Shown: positions 1-5,404 of the stretch, in pieces
How positions within the stretch are numbered: position 1 is the first letter of the stretch
Layout: each line of letters opens with the position of its first letter
NCBI GenBank assembly: GCA_016297855.1
Contig: JAEDFW010000102.1
Location: forward strand, 1 to 6,181
Direction: 5' to 3'
Source: Oscillospiraceae bacterium
Lineage (GTDB): Bacteria; Bacillota; Clostridia; Oscillospirales; Oscillospiraceae
Length of the DNA: 6,181 nt
Notes under the pieces: generated by a model
Database searches by the model: none
The model's input: only the letters and a program-made list of their open reading frames with translations
Told to the model about the DNA's origin: nothing
Made by a program: the position numbers and the translations under genes

Positions 1-41
1 TTGGTTATTCAATTTTTGAGCTAACCTGTTTGCCCACTGCC

Positions 42-99
42 CTTAAAAGCGTTGACTTTATTGAATTCTTGCTTGTTTTCTTATGTCAACGCTCTTAAA
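42..99. repeat. Long-looped inverted repeat
   Basis: The arms AGCGTTGAC (48-56) and GTCAACGCT (85-93) are perfect complements. After one mismatch the pairing continues through TTAA, giving about 14 paired positions around a 28-base AT-rich loop. No coding frame was recognised here. It could be a terminator-like structure or an end of an old mobile element; the sequence does not decide. Confidence 0.5.
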
Positions 100-125
100 G
101 TCGGGGATTTTTGTTTGGAGCTTAC

Positions 126-159
126 GCTTTCCTTCGGAAAGCACCGGCCATAGGCCGGT
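126..159. repeat. Two back-to-back short perfect hairpins
   Basis: Two hairpins abut directly. GCTTTCC (126-132) pairs with GGAAAGC (136-142) around a TTC loop. ACCGGCC (143-149) pairs with GGCCGGT (153-159) around an ATA loop. Neither is followed by a long T-run on either strand, so a simple Rho-independent terminator is not the obvious reading. They lie downstream of the truncated cstA remnant, on its 3' side. Confidence 0.55.
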
Positions 160-169
160 TTGATTGAAC

Positions 170-199
170 GTGAAAGAAACCCCTGATGGTTTCTTTCAC
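170..199. repeat. Perfect 12-bp inverted repeat downstream of cstA remnant
   Basis: GTGAAAGAAACC (170-181) and GGTTTCTTTCAC (188-199) are perfect complements separated by six bases. The hairpin sits about 35 bp beyond the premature stop of the cstA remnant. It might end that transcript, but there is no T-run after it on the minus strand. It may equally mark the junction where the rest of cstA was lost. Confidence 0.6.
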
Positions 200-232
200 A
201 CGATCTTCCTTTCCGGAGATTGAACGCTGCTG

Positions 233-552
233 TCATCTATACATGGACACAAAGTCTTGTACAGCACCAAAGAACACGCCGCCGATCAGGATCCAGAGCA
301 GTACCGGAACCCAGCTGAAAACTGCTGCCTGGATGGGGCCGTTGATGGGACCTGCGCCGGCGATGGATGCGAACTGATGGCCAAAGACAACATTGGTGTC
401 TGCAGGCTCATAGTCAACGCCATCCTCCAGTTCGTAGGCCGGGGTTTTCGCATTGGGATCGATGCCCAGGTCTTGGCCAGCCATCTGCCATAGAGCAGAT
501 AGGCACCGCCAAGTACCACAATGGCAATGATCATAATTAGAATGCCGTTCAT
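233..552 (-). pseudogene. cstA: CstA-family transporter, frameshifted N-terminal remnant
   Basis: CstA-family proteins are inner-membrane transporters of peptides or pyruvate, induced on carbon starvation in enterobacteria. The first 29 residues read from ATG at 550-552 and contain a first membrane segment (IMIIAIVVLGGAYLL) followed by YGRWLAKTW. The family sequence then continues one frame over as GIDPNAKTPAYELEDGVDY, GHQFASIAGAGPINGPIQA and WVPVLLWILIGGVFFGAVQDF. These blocks are highly characteristic of CstA. The switch is explained by one missing G in the Trp-Gly codons near 465-468: three G where four are expected. The second frame stops at TGA (233-235) after SMYR, so only about 106 of several hundred family residues remain and most membrane segments are gone. 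A ribosome site GGGAGG (563-568) and an intact T-box leader precede it. A sequencing error could explain the frameshift, but not the truncation. Confidence 0.9.
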
Positions 553-562
553 TTGAGTGTTT

Positions 563-568
563 CCTCCC
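563..568 (-). promoter_or_regulatory. Ribosome binding site of cstA remnant
   Basis: On the minus strand GGGAGG lies 10 bases before ATG at 550-552. This fixes the start of the remnant, which also agrees with the usual N-terminal MNG start of the family. Confidence 0.75.
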
Positions 569-634
569 GTATCATTTTCTCTCTTATATATTAAACAGGG
601 TCATTCCTGCTTTTTCAAAATTAACCAAAAGAAT

Positions 635-671
635 AAAAAACTCCATCCCTGTCACCAGAGACGAAGTTTTT
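635..671 (-). terminator. T-box intrinsic terminator
   Basis: Read on the minus strand, the arm at 657-671 (AAAAACTTCGTCTCT) pairs over all 15 positions, allowing G-U pairs, with the arm at 636-650 (AGGGATGGAGTTTTT), around the six-base loop GGTGAC. The 3' arm ends in a run of T (635-640), as a Rho-independent terminator should. The 5' arm shares bases with the antiterminator, so the two folds exclude each other. By default transcription would stop here, about 85 bp before the cstA start codon. Confidence 0.92.
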
Positions 672-905
672 CTCCGCGGTACCACTCTGCATACCCACAT
701 CCTGCGGGCCACTCATTGGGCTGCAACAGCCCATATTCCGTAACGGGGAATACCGTTCCAACCTACTGGGTTTTGCCGTTCAGTCGACCGCTCCCGGGCC
801 AGATTCCGGTTCCGTCTGTCGCATCCTTTCACCAGCTGGATGCTCTCTGTAGGCAGGATCAGAAGCGTTCATATCCCGATCATTGCGTTTCATCACTATC
901 ACGGC
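635..905 (-). promoter_or_regulatory. T-box riboswitch upstream of cstA
   Basis: T-box leaders bind a specific tRNA. Uncharged tRNA stabilises an antiterminator, so the downstream gene is expressed when its amino acid is scarce. On the minus strand the hallmark AGTGGTACCGCGG lies at 674-686. Its TGGT bulge would pair with the tRNA acceptor end. CAGAG (685-689) can pair with CTCTG (656-660) to build the antiterminator, which competes with the terminator at 635-671. Stem I is recognisable: its base TGCCGT (901-906) pairs with ACGGCA (775-780), and its distal part has AGAGAG (843-848), a GCATCC/GGATGC stem and a GGTGAAA loop (821-849). Between stem I and the T-box lie further hairpins, including GGGCTG/CAGCCC (718-732). 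The specifier probably lies in GGAATCTGG (799-807) and could be TCT (Ser) or CTG (Leu). I could not settle which. Confidence 0.95.
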
Positions 906-907
906 AC

Positions 908-936
908 ATTTTATTTCTTCACTTGGATAATGTCAG
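908..936 (-). promoter_or_regulatory. Promoter of T-box/cstA transcript
   Basis: On the minus strand a -35 box CTGACA (931-936) and a -10 box TAAAAT (908-913) are separated by exactly 17 bases. Each matches the sigma-A consensus at five of six positions. The start point would fall near 901-905, right at the base of T-box stem I, which supports the call. Confidence 0.75.
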
Positions 937-1070
937 GCTTTGGTTCATAATTTTTTAACTTTTTCTGTTTTATAAGAATTATGACTTCTTATGATTGGAA
1001 AAATTGTTCAAAATGAATCCTGTGTATGGGCCTTTCGTTCCATCACGGCATGTGTTCGGATAACCGGAGC

Positions 1071-1094
1071 GACATGTGGCAGGACATGGGGCAG
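1071..1094. repeat. Tandem 12-bp direct repeat
   Basis: GACATGTGGCAG (1071-1082) is followed immediately by GACATGGGGCAG (1083-1094), with one base different. It is a short duplication within non-coding sequence and no function is evident. Confidence 0.5.
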
Positions 1095-1158
1095 ATTCCA
1101 TCATCAATGCGGAAGTAAAATACTGGAAACGGAGGCCATCTGGATTGCTTTGAGAACA

Positions 1159-1201
1159 CAAACAGGAAAGCCTGGCATAATTTGGCGGGTTTTCCTGTTT
1201 G
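1159..1201. repeat. 16-bp hairpin, possible bidirectional terminator
   Basis: CAAACAGGAAA (1159-1169) pairs perfectly with TTTCCTGTTTG (1191-1201). The stem extends inward by five more pairs (1170-1174 with 1186-1190, two of them G-U), leaving an 11-base loop. There is no clear T-run after either arm, so termination is uncertain. A stable hairpin between two divergent transcription units is unexpected and may be left over from a lost gene. Confidence 0.55.
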
Positions 1202-1211
1202 CAGAATTTGT

Positions 1212-1241
1212 TTGAGGACAGAATTTCCCAAATAATATAAC
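1212..1241 (+). promoter_or_regulatory. Possible promoter of aldolase gene
   Basis: TTGAGG (1212-1217) and TATAAC (1236-1241) are separated by 18 bases and resemble -35 and -10 boxes. Use of this promoter would give a leader of about 180 bases before the aldolase start. AT-rich sequence yields such matches by chance, so this is only a candidate. Confidence 0.3.
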
Positions 1242-1428
1242 CGTATAGAAATTCACAGAAGTGCCCTGGAGCGCTGCGCAGGCTTTATGAGGAAAATGAG
1301 CCGGAGACTTTTGGCCGAAAAAAACAAGCAATAAGATCTGCGCCTCGACAACCGAAGCCGAATGTGCTATTGTTAGATCATACAGTTGCGATACCCTTCT
1401 GCATCATATAGAAGAAAGGAAGAACGCC

Positions 1429-2721
1429 ATGAATATTCAATACATCCACCCCGCCGACCAGCTGGTCATGTTCATGCAGCGAATCTATGATAAAGGCCTG
1501 ACGACCACCTCCGGCGGCAACCTCTCCATCATGGACTCCGACGGCAACATCTGGATCACACCCGCCAGCGTGGACAAGGGCACGCTGAACAGAAAAGACA
1601 TCATCTGCGTCCATCCCGACGGCTCCTGCGATGGCCCGCACAAGCCCTCGTCCGAGCTGCCCTTCCACCAGTCTGTATATAAAATGCGGCCTGACCTGAA
1701 GGCCGTTCTCCATGCCCATCCGCCGGCGCTGGTGGCATTCTCCATCATCCGGAAGATCCCCAATCTCGATCTGATTCCCTCGGTGCGTAAGGTCTGCCCC
1801 GAAGTGCGCATCGCCAAATACGACGTGCCCGGCAGTGACGCGTTGGGCGAGAAGATCGGCGCTGTCTTTGCTGGTGGCTGCGACATTGCCATTTTGGAGA
1901 ATCATGGCGTGTGCATCGGCGCGCCGGATATGTTCACGGCGTTCCAGCGGTTTGAGACGCTCAATTATTCCGCCGAGCTGGAGATTCTGGCCGGCAGGAT
2001 CGGTACGGTACAATCGCTGGATAAGGACGCGCAGCGTCTTACGGCGACGAACGATCACACCAAGCTGGACGATTTCATTCCGCGGGTCTATTCTTCGGAG
2101 GAGCTGTCCGCCCGCAGGGACATGATCACGCTGATCAAGCGCTCGTACCGCATGGGCCTGTTCACTGCCACACACGGCACCTACTCTGTGCGTCTGTCTG
2201 ACGACAGCTTCCTCATCACGCCCTTCGGACAGGACAGAGCCTACCTGGAAGAAGACGATCTGGTGCGCGTCAAGGCCGGTATGAAGGAACTGGGCAAGAC
2301 TCCGTCGCGCGCGGTGCATCTGCACGAGCAGATCTATCGGAACAACCCGGAGATCCGCGCCGTTCTGCAGGCGCACCCCGTTCACGCCATGGCCTTTGCC
2401 GTCACCGACGCGGAATTCGACCCGCGTACCATCCCCGAGAGCTATATCCTGCTGCGCGATATTCAGAAGATCCCCTACCAGCAGCTCTATACCGATCCGT
2501 CGCGCGCATCCAGAGCGTTTGGTCCTGCGAATCCTGCCGTTATGGTCGAAGGTGACTGCGTCATCGTCACCGGCAGCAGCCTGCTGCAGGCGTTTGACCG
2601 GCTGGAGGTACTGGAAGTCACGGCGCATTCGATCATCGATAGCGTCGCGCTGGGACAGATTGTGCACATTACTGACGATGAAGTCGAGGATCTGAAAAAA
2701 GCCTTCCATCTTGAGGGCTGA
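1429..2721 (+). CDS. Tandem-domain class II aldolase/adducin family protein
   Basis: Class II aldolases are zinc enzymes that cleave or form sugar phosphates such as L-fuculose-1-phosphate; the true substrate here is unknown. The 430 residues form two homologous domains. The first (about 7-195) keeps the phosphate loop SGGN (28-31), catalytic-type Glu in PSSE (E76), zinc-type His pair HAHP (H95, H97) and third His in ENHG (H159). The second (about 228-415) repeats the layout in altered form: ATHGT (247-251), PSRA (292-295, Glu lost), QAHP (314-317, one His lost) and EGDC (374-377, third His lost). It is probably catalytically dead and structural or regulatory. Single-domain family members are about 210-230 residues, so the length is double. 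AAAGGAAG (1415-1422), six bases before ATG, supports the start. No kinase, isomerase or transporter adjoins it to reveal a pathway. Confidence 0.9.
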   Translation: MNIQYIHPADQLVMFMQRIYDKGLTTTSGGNLSIMDSDGNIWITPASVDKGTLNRKDIICVHPDGSCDGPHKPSSELPFHQSVYKMRPDLKAVLHAHPPALVAFSIIRKIPNLDLIPSVRKVCPEVRIAKYDVPGSDALGEKIGAVFAGGCDIAILENHGVCIGAPDMFTAFQRFETLNYSAELEILAGRIGTVQSLDKDAQRLTATNDHTKLDDFIPRVYSSEELSARRDMITLIKRSYRMGLFTATHGTYSVRLSDDSFLITPFGQDRAYLEEDDLVRVKAGMKELGKTPSRAVHLHEQIYRNNPEIRAVLQAHPVHAMAFAVTDAEFDPRTIPESYILLRDIQKIPYQQLYTDPSRASRAFGPANPAVMVEGDCVIVTGSSLLQAFDRLEVLEVTAHSIIDSVALGQIVHITDDEVEDLKKAFHLEG

Positions 2722-2752
2722 TCGAACGGCAAAATGCAGAACTGAAATAACC

Positions 2753-2786
2753 AAGCCGCCCAAAGCAGACTTGCTTTGGGCGGCTT
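2753..2786 (+). terminator. Long perfect hairpin after aldolase gene
   Basis: AAGCCGCCCAAAGCA (2753-2767) and TGCTTTGGGCGGCTT (2772-2786) are perfect 15-base complements around a four-base loop, 31 bases beyond the aldolase stop. Position and stability suggest a transcription terminator that separates the aldolase from the metal operon. The T-run after the stem is very short, so efficiency is uncertain. Confidence 0.75.
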
Positions 2787-2862
2787 CAACTGCCCGGAAT
2801 TCCTGCGGAGTGTTCCAATGACACATTTCCGTCCGGAAAGGCGAAATATGCAAAAATCATGG

Positions 2863-2891
2863 TTGACAGAGCTGCGCACCAGTGTTAGTAT
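2863..2891 (+). promoter_or_regulatory. Promoter of the cadC-cadA operon
   Basis: A perfect -35 box TTGACA (2863-2868) and a -10 box TAGTAT (2886-2891) are separated by exactly 17 bases. The start point would lie near 2898, inside the probable operator. This is the only good promoter seen for both metal-resistance genes. Confidence 0.85.
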
Positions 2892-2895
2892 AAAC

Positions 2896-2923
2896 ATATA
2901 AACAAATAAGCAATTCTTTATAT
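2896..2923 (+). promoter_or_regulatory. Probable CadC/SmtB-type operator
   Basis: ATATAAA (2896-2902) and TTTATAT (2917-2923) form a perfect AT-rich inverted repeat with a 14-base spacer. It begins four bases after the -10 box and overlaps the expected transcription start. Repressors of the ArsR/SmtB family commonly bind AT-rich inverted repeats of about this size at such positions, so repression by the adjacent gene product is a reasonable inference. Confidence 0.6.
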
Positions 2924-2931
2924 AAAGGAGG
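2924..2931 (+). promoter_or_regulatory. Ribosome binding site of cadC-like gene
   Basis: AAAGGAGG lies six bases before ATG at 2938. It is a near-perfect Shine-Dalgarno sequence and fixes the start of the repressor. Confidence 0.85.
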
Positions 2932-2937
2932 AAAAAT

Positions 2938-3300
2938 ATGCTCGACCGCTATGAGAACGAGTGCTGCGAACAGCACTGCGTACACGAAGACAAGGTGGCA
3001 GACGTGGCGAGCCACACGCCGGATGAAGATCTGCTGGCAGAAATGGCGGAGCTGTTCAAGGTGTTTGGCGATTCGACGCGTATCAAGATCCTTTATGCGC
3101 TGTTTGAGGCGGAGCTATGCGTGTGCGATCTGGCTGCGCTTCTGGGCATTTCGCAGCCTGCCATGTCGTATCAGCTAAAAATTTTGCGGCAGGCGAAGCT
3201 CATCCGCAACCGAAGAGAAGGGAAAACGGTCTATTATGCACTGGCCGATGCGCACGTCAAGACGATCATCGGCATGGCGAAGGAACATCTGGAGGAATGA
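2938..3300 (+). CDS. cadC: ArsR/SmtB-family metal-sensing repressor, CadC type
   Basis: This 120-residue protein is a winged-helix dimeric repressor that leaves DNA when it binds toxic metal, probably controlling its own operon. The core fold runs from about 32 to 102, with FKVFGDSTRIKIL, the recognition helix region ISQPAMSYQLKIL (71-83) and the wing RNRREGKTVYYAL. Two metal sites known in CadC appear complete. The alpha3N site has C61 and C63 in ELCVCD plus N-terminal Cys 9, 10 and 14. The alpha5 site has D104, H106, H117 and E120. Spacing matches S. aureus CadC (C7, C11, C58, C60; D101, H103, H114, E117) with a constant offset of three. In that family alpha3N binds Cd/Pb and alpha5 binds Zn. 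Its 3' end carries the ribosome site of the ATPase three bases downstream, so the two genes are probably translationally coupled. Confidence 0.93.
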   Translation: MLDRYENECCEQHCVHEDKVADVASHTPDEDLLAEMAELFKVFGDSTRIKILYALFEAELCVCDLAALLGISQPAMSYQLKILRQAKLIRNRREGKTVYYALADAHVKTIIGMAKEHLEE

Positions 3301-3303
3301 CAC

Positions 3304-3564
3304 ATGGGACACGAACATAATGAGCACGCGCATGACTGTGTGTGCGGCTGCACGCACGCGCATCATCATGAACACGAGCATGAACATACCCACGACCACG
3401 AACACGCGCATGAACACGAACATGAGCACAGCTGCGGCTGCAAACACGAACAGGAATATGCGCATGAGCACGGCTGTGGCTGCAAGCATAAGCATAAACA
3501 TGAACATGACCATGACCATGGATGCAGCTGCGGTTGCGGTCACCAGCATGCACACGGCGAACAC
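3304..3564 (+). repeat. Low-complexity His/Cys codon tract
   Basis: The first 87 codons of the ATPase are dominated by CAY alternating with GAR, plus three spaced returns of a Cys-Gly-Cys unit followed by His or Lys-His (SCGCKHE, GCGCKHK, GCSCGCGH). The repeating DNA also opens long shadow frames on the other strand. Such tracts change length easily by slippage, so the tail length may vary between strains. Confidence 0.8.
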
Positions 3565-5397
3565 GGTGTAAAGGGGCAGGTGATCCGGCTGGCCGTCAGT
3601 GCGGCACTTCTGATTGCTGCGTGGCTGCTGCCGCTTTCGGGGGTGTGGAAGCTCATCGCGTTTGCGCTGCCATACTTCATCGCTGGTTACGGTGTGCTGC
3701 GCGAGGCAGCAGAGAATATCGTGCACGGCGAAGTTTTTGATGAGAATTTCCTCATGGCCATTGCCACCATCGGCGCGTTCTGCATCGGCGAATATCCCGA
3801 AGCAGTATTTGTGATGATTTTCTTCCAGGTGGGCGAGCTATTTGAAGAGCTGGCTGTGGGCAGAAGCCGCCGCTCTATTGAGAAGCTGATGGACATCCGC
3901 CCGGACTATGCCAATCTGGAAAAAGAAGGCGAAACGCGGCAGATCAGCCCAGAGGAAGTGGAAATCGGCGATATCATCGTGGTAAAACCCGGTGAAAAAG
4001 TCCCGCTGGACGGCGTGGTAGAATCGGGCAACTCGAGTCTCAACACCATGGCGCTCACCGGCGAGTCCGCACCGCGCGATGTACAGCCGGGCGACGGCGT
4101 ACTCTCCGGCTGCGTGAATCTGACGGGCGTGCTGCGCGTGCGCGTGGAAAAAGGTTACGCCGAATCCACTGTGGCGAAAATTCTCGAGCTGGTGGAAAAC
4201 TCCGCCGAAAACAAGGCCAAGAGCGAGAGTTTCATCCGAAAATTTGCCCGCTGGTACACGCCTGCGGTCGTGATCGGCGCGGCGCTGCTGGCCGTTGTGC
4301 CGTCTATCATTACGGGGCAGTGGTCGTTCTGGGTATATAAGGCGCTGACGCTGCTGGTTATCTCTTGCCCATGCGCCCTGGTCGTGTCGGTCCCGCTGGC
4401 GTTCTTCGGCGGCATCGGCGGCGCGTCGCGCTGCGGCATTCTTATCAAGGGCGGCAACTATCTTGAGGCGCTGGCCGATGCGAAGACCGTCGTCTTTGAT
4501 AAAACCGGCACGCTCACACGCGGCAGCTTCTTTGTCACGACCATCCATCCCACCGATTGCAGCGAGGAAGAACTGCTCGAACTGGCTGCTGCGGCCGAGC
4601 GCTATTCCGACCATCCCATTTCGATCTCCATCCGTGAAGCCTACGGAAAGCCCATCGATGAAGCGCGTGTGCAGGAGCTCAAAGAACTGGCAGGACACGG
4701 TGTAAGCGCGAAAATCGACGGTCGTGCGGTGCTGGTCGGCAACGAACGACTGATGCAGGGAAGCGGTATCGACGTGGCCAGATGCACACACGACGGAACG
4801 ATGGTGCATGTTGCGGCAGACGGGCAGTATCTGGGTCACATCGTGATCGACGACACAGTAAAGCCGGACAGCGCAGAAGCCATCTGCGCGCTGCGGCGGC
4901 TTGGGGTGGCAAAAACCGTGATGCTTACGGGCGACCAGCGGTCGGTGGCTGAACGCGTGGGCAAAGAACTTGGGATTGACGAAGTGCGCGCCGAACTGCT
5001 GCCCGGTGACAAGGTCGGCTGCGTAGAAGAGCTGCTGGAGAAGAAAACAGACGGTACGCTCCTTTTCGTAGGCGACGGCATGAACGACGCGCCGGTTCTC
5101 TCACGCGCCGATGTGGGCGTGGCAATGGGAGCACTGGGCAGCGACGCAGCCATTGAGGCTGCCGACGTGGTGCTGATGGATGACCAGCCGTCCAAGCTGG
5201 CGCTGGCCGTGCGGATCAGCCGCCGCACGCGGGCCATTGCACGGCAGAATATCGCCTTTGCCCTTGGCGTCAAGCTGGCAGTGATGGTGCTGACGGTGCT
5301 GGGTGTGACCAATATGGGCCCTGCGGTATTTGCAGATGTCGGCGTAATGGTGCTCGCGGTGCTCAATTCAACGCGCGCAATGCGCATCCGGCAGTAA
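3304..5397 (+). CDS. cadA: P1B-2 Zn/Cd/Pb-exporting ATPase with His/Cys-rich tail
   Basis: This 697-residue membrane pump hydrolyses ATP to expel divalent soft metals. Hallmarks in order: actuator TGES (252-255), metal-binding CPC in a membrane helix (355-357), phosphorylated D399 in DKTGT, HP of the nucleotide domain (437-438), GDGMND (590-595), K657 in the seventh helix and D678 in the eighth. CPC with this Lys and Asp is typical of the ZntA/CadA group. About eight membrane segments are visible, near 93-111, 115-132, 148-162, 166-184, 318-336, 343-365, 649-668 and 672-690. The usual N-terminal heavy-metal-associated domain (GMxCxxC) is missing. Residues 1-88 instead hold 31 His and 10 Cys, with every Cys in CxC or CxCxC groups (12-16, 44-46, 58-60, 74-78). 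GGAGGA (3291-3296) inside the repressor gene supports the start. The exact metal (Zn, Cd or Pb) cannot be read from sequence. Confidence 0.96.
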   Translation: MGHEHNEHAHDCVCGCTHAHHHEHEHEHTHDHEHAHEHEHEHSCGCKHEQEYAHEHGCGCKHKHKHEHDHDHGCSCGCGHQHAHGEHGVKGQVIRLAVSAALLIAAWLLPLSGVWKLIAFALPYFIAGYGVLREAAENIVHGEVFDENFLMAIATIGAFCIGEYPEAVFVMIFFQVGELFEELAVGRSRRSIEKLMDIRPDYANLEKEGETRQISPEEVEIGDIIVVKPGEKVPLDGVVESGNSSLNTMALTGESAPRDVQPGDGVLSGCVNLTGVLRVRVEKGYAESTVAKILELVENSAENKAKSESFIRKFARWYTPAVVIGAALLAVVPSIITGQWSFWVYKALTLLVISCPCALVVSVPLAFFGGIGGASRCGILIKGGNYLEALADAKTVVFDKTGTLTRGSFFVTTIHPTDCSEEELLELAAAAERYSDHPISISIREAYGKPIDEARVQELKELAGHGVSAKIDGRAVLVGNERLMQGSGIDVARCTHDGTMVHVAADGQYLGHIVIDDTVKPDSAEAICALRRLGVAKTVMLTGDQRSVAERVGKELGIDEVRAELLPGDKVGCVEELLEKKTDGTLLFVGDGMNDAPVLSRADVGVAMGALGSDAAIEAADVVLMDDQPSKLALAVRISRRTRAIARQNIAFALGVKLAVMVLTVLGVTNMGPAVFADVGVMVLAVLNSTRAMRIRQ

Positions 5398-5404
5398 AAC
5401 AAAG

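Larger units (their letters stand above)
940..1428. other. AT-rich stretch without recognisable gene
   Basis: Nearly 490 bases between the divergent T-box promoter and the aldolase gene hold no reading frame that I can assign to a family. Short open frames on both strands (about 60-75 codons) lack good ribosome sites and show no motifs. The stretch contains a tandem 12-bp repeat, a 16-bp hairpin and a possible promoter, listed separately. It could be a decayed gene or simply a long intergenic region. Confidence 0.5.

Noticed and set aside
557..958. A 133-codon plus-strand frame.
   Set aside because: It is the antisense of the T-box leader, whose RNA features explain the conserved sequence fully.
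1250..1410. An open frame without a start codon containing LRRLYEENEPETFGRKKQ.
   Set aside because: It has no start codon or ribosome site and I recognise no family; it is too short to call a pseudogene.
1378..2853. A 491-codon open frame on the minus strand covering the whole aldolase gene.
   Set aside because: It lies opposite a clearly conserved two-domain protein, has no recognisable domain and no convincing ribosome site, and its length follows from the codon bias of the plus-strand gene.
3360..3540. Possible CRISPR-like or tandem repeat array in the short periodic DNA.
   Set aside because: The periodicity is codon-level (His alternating with Glu/Asp), within an intact reading frame, with no uniform repeat and spacer lengths.
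3175..3726. Minus-strand frames opposite the ATPase N-terminus, rich in Met/Val or His/Arg.
   Set aside because: They are the antisense reading of the repetitive CAY-GAR codons of the His-rich tail and have no independent support.
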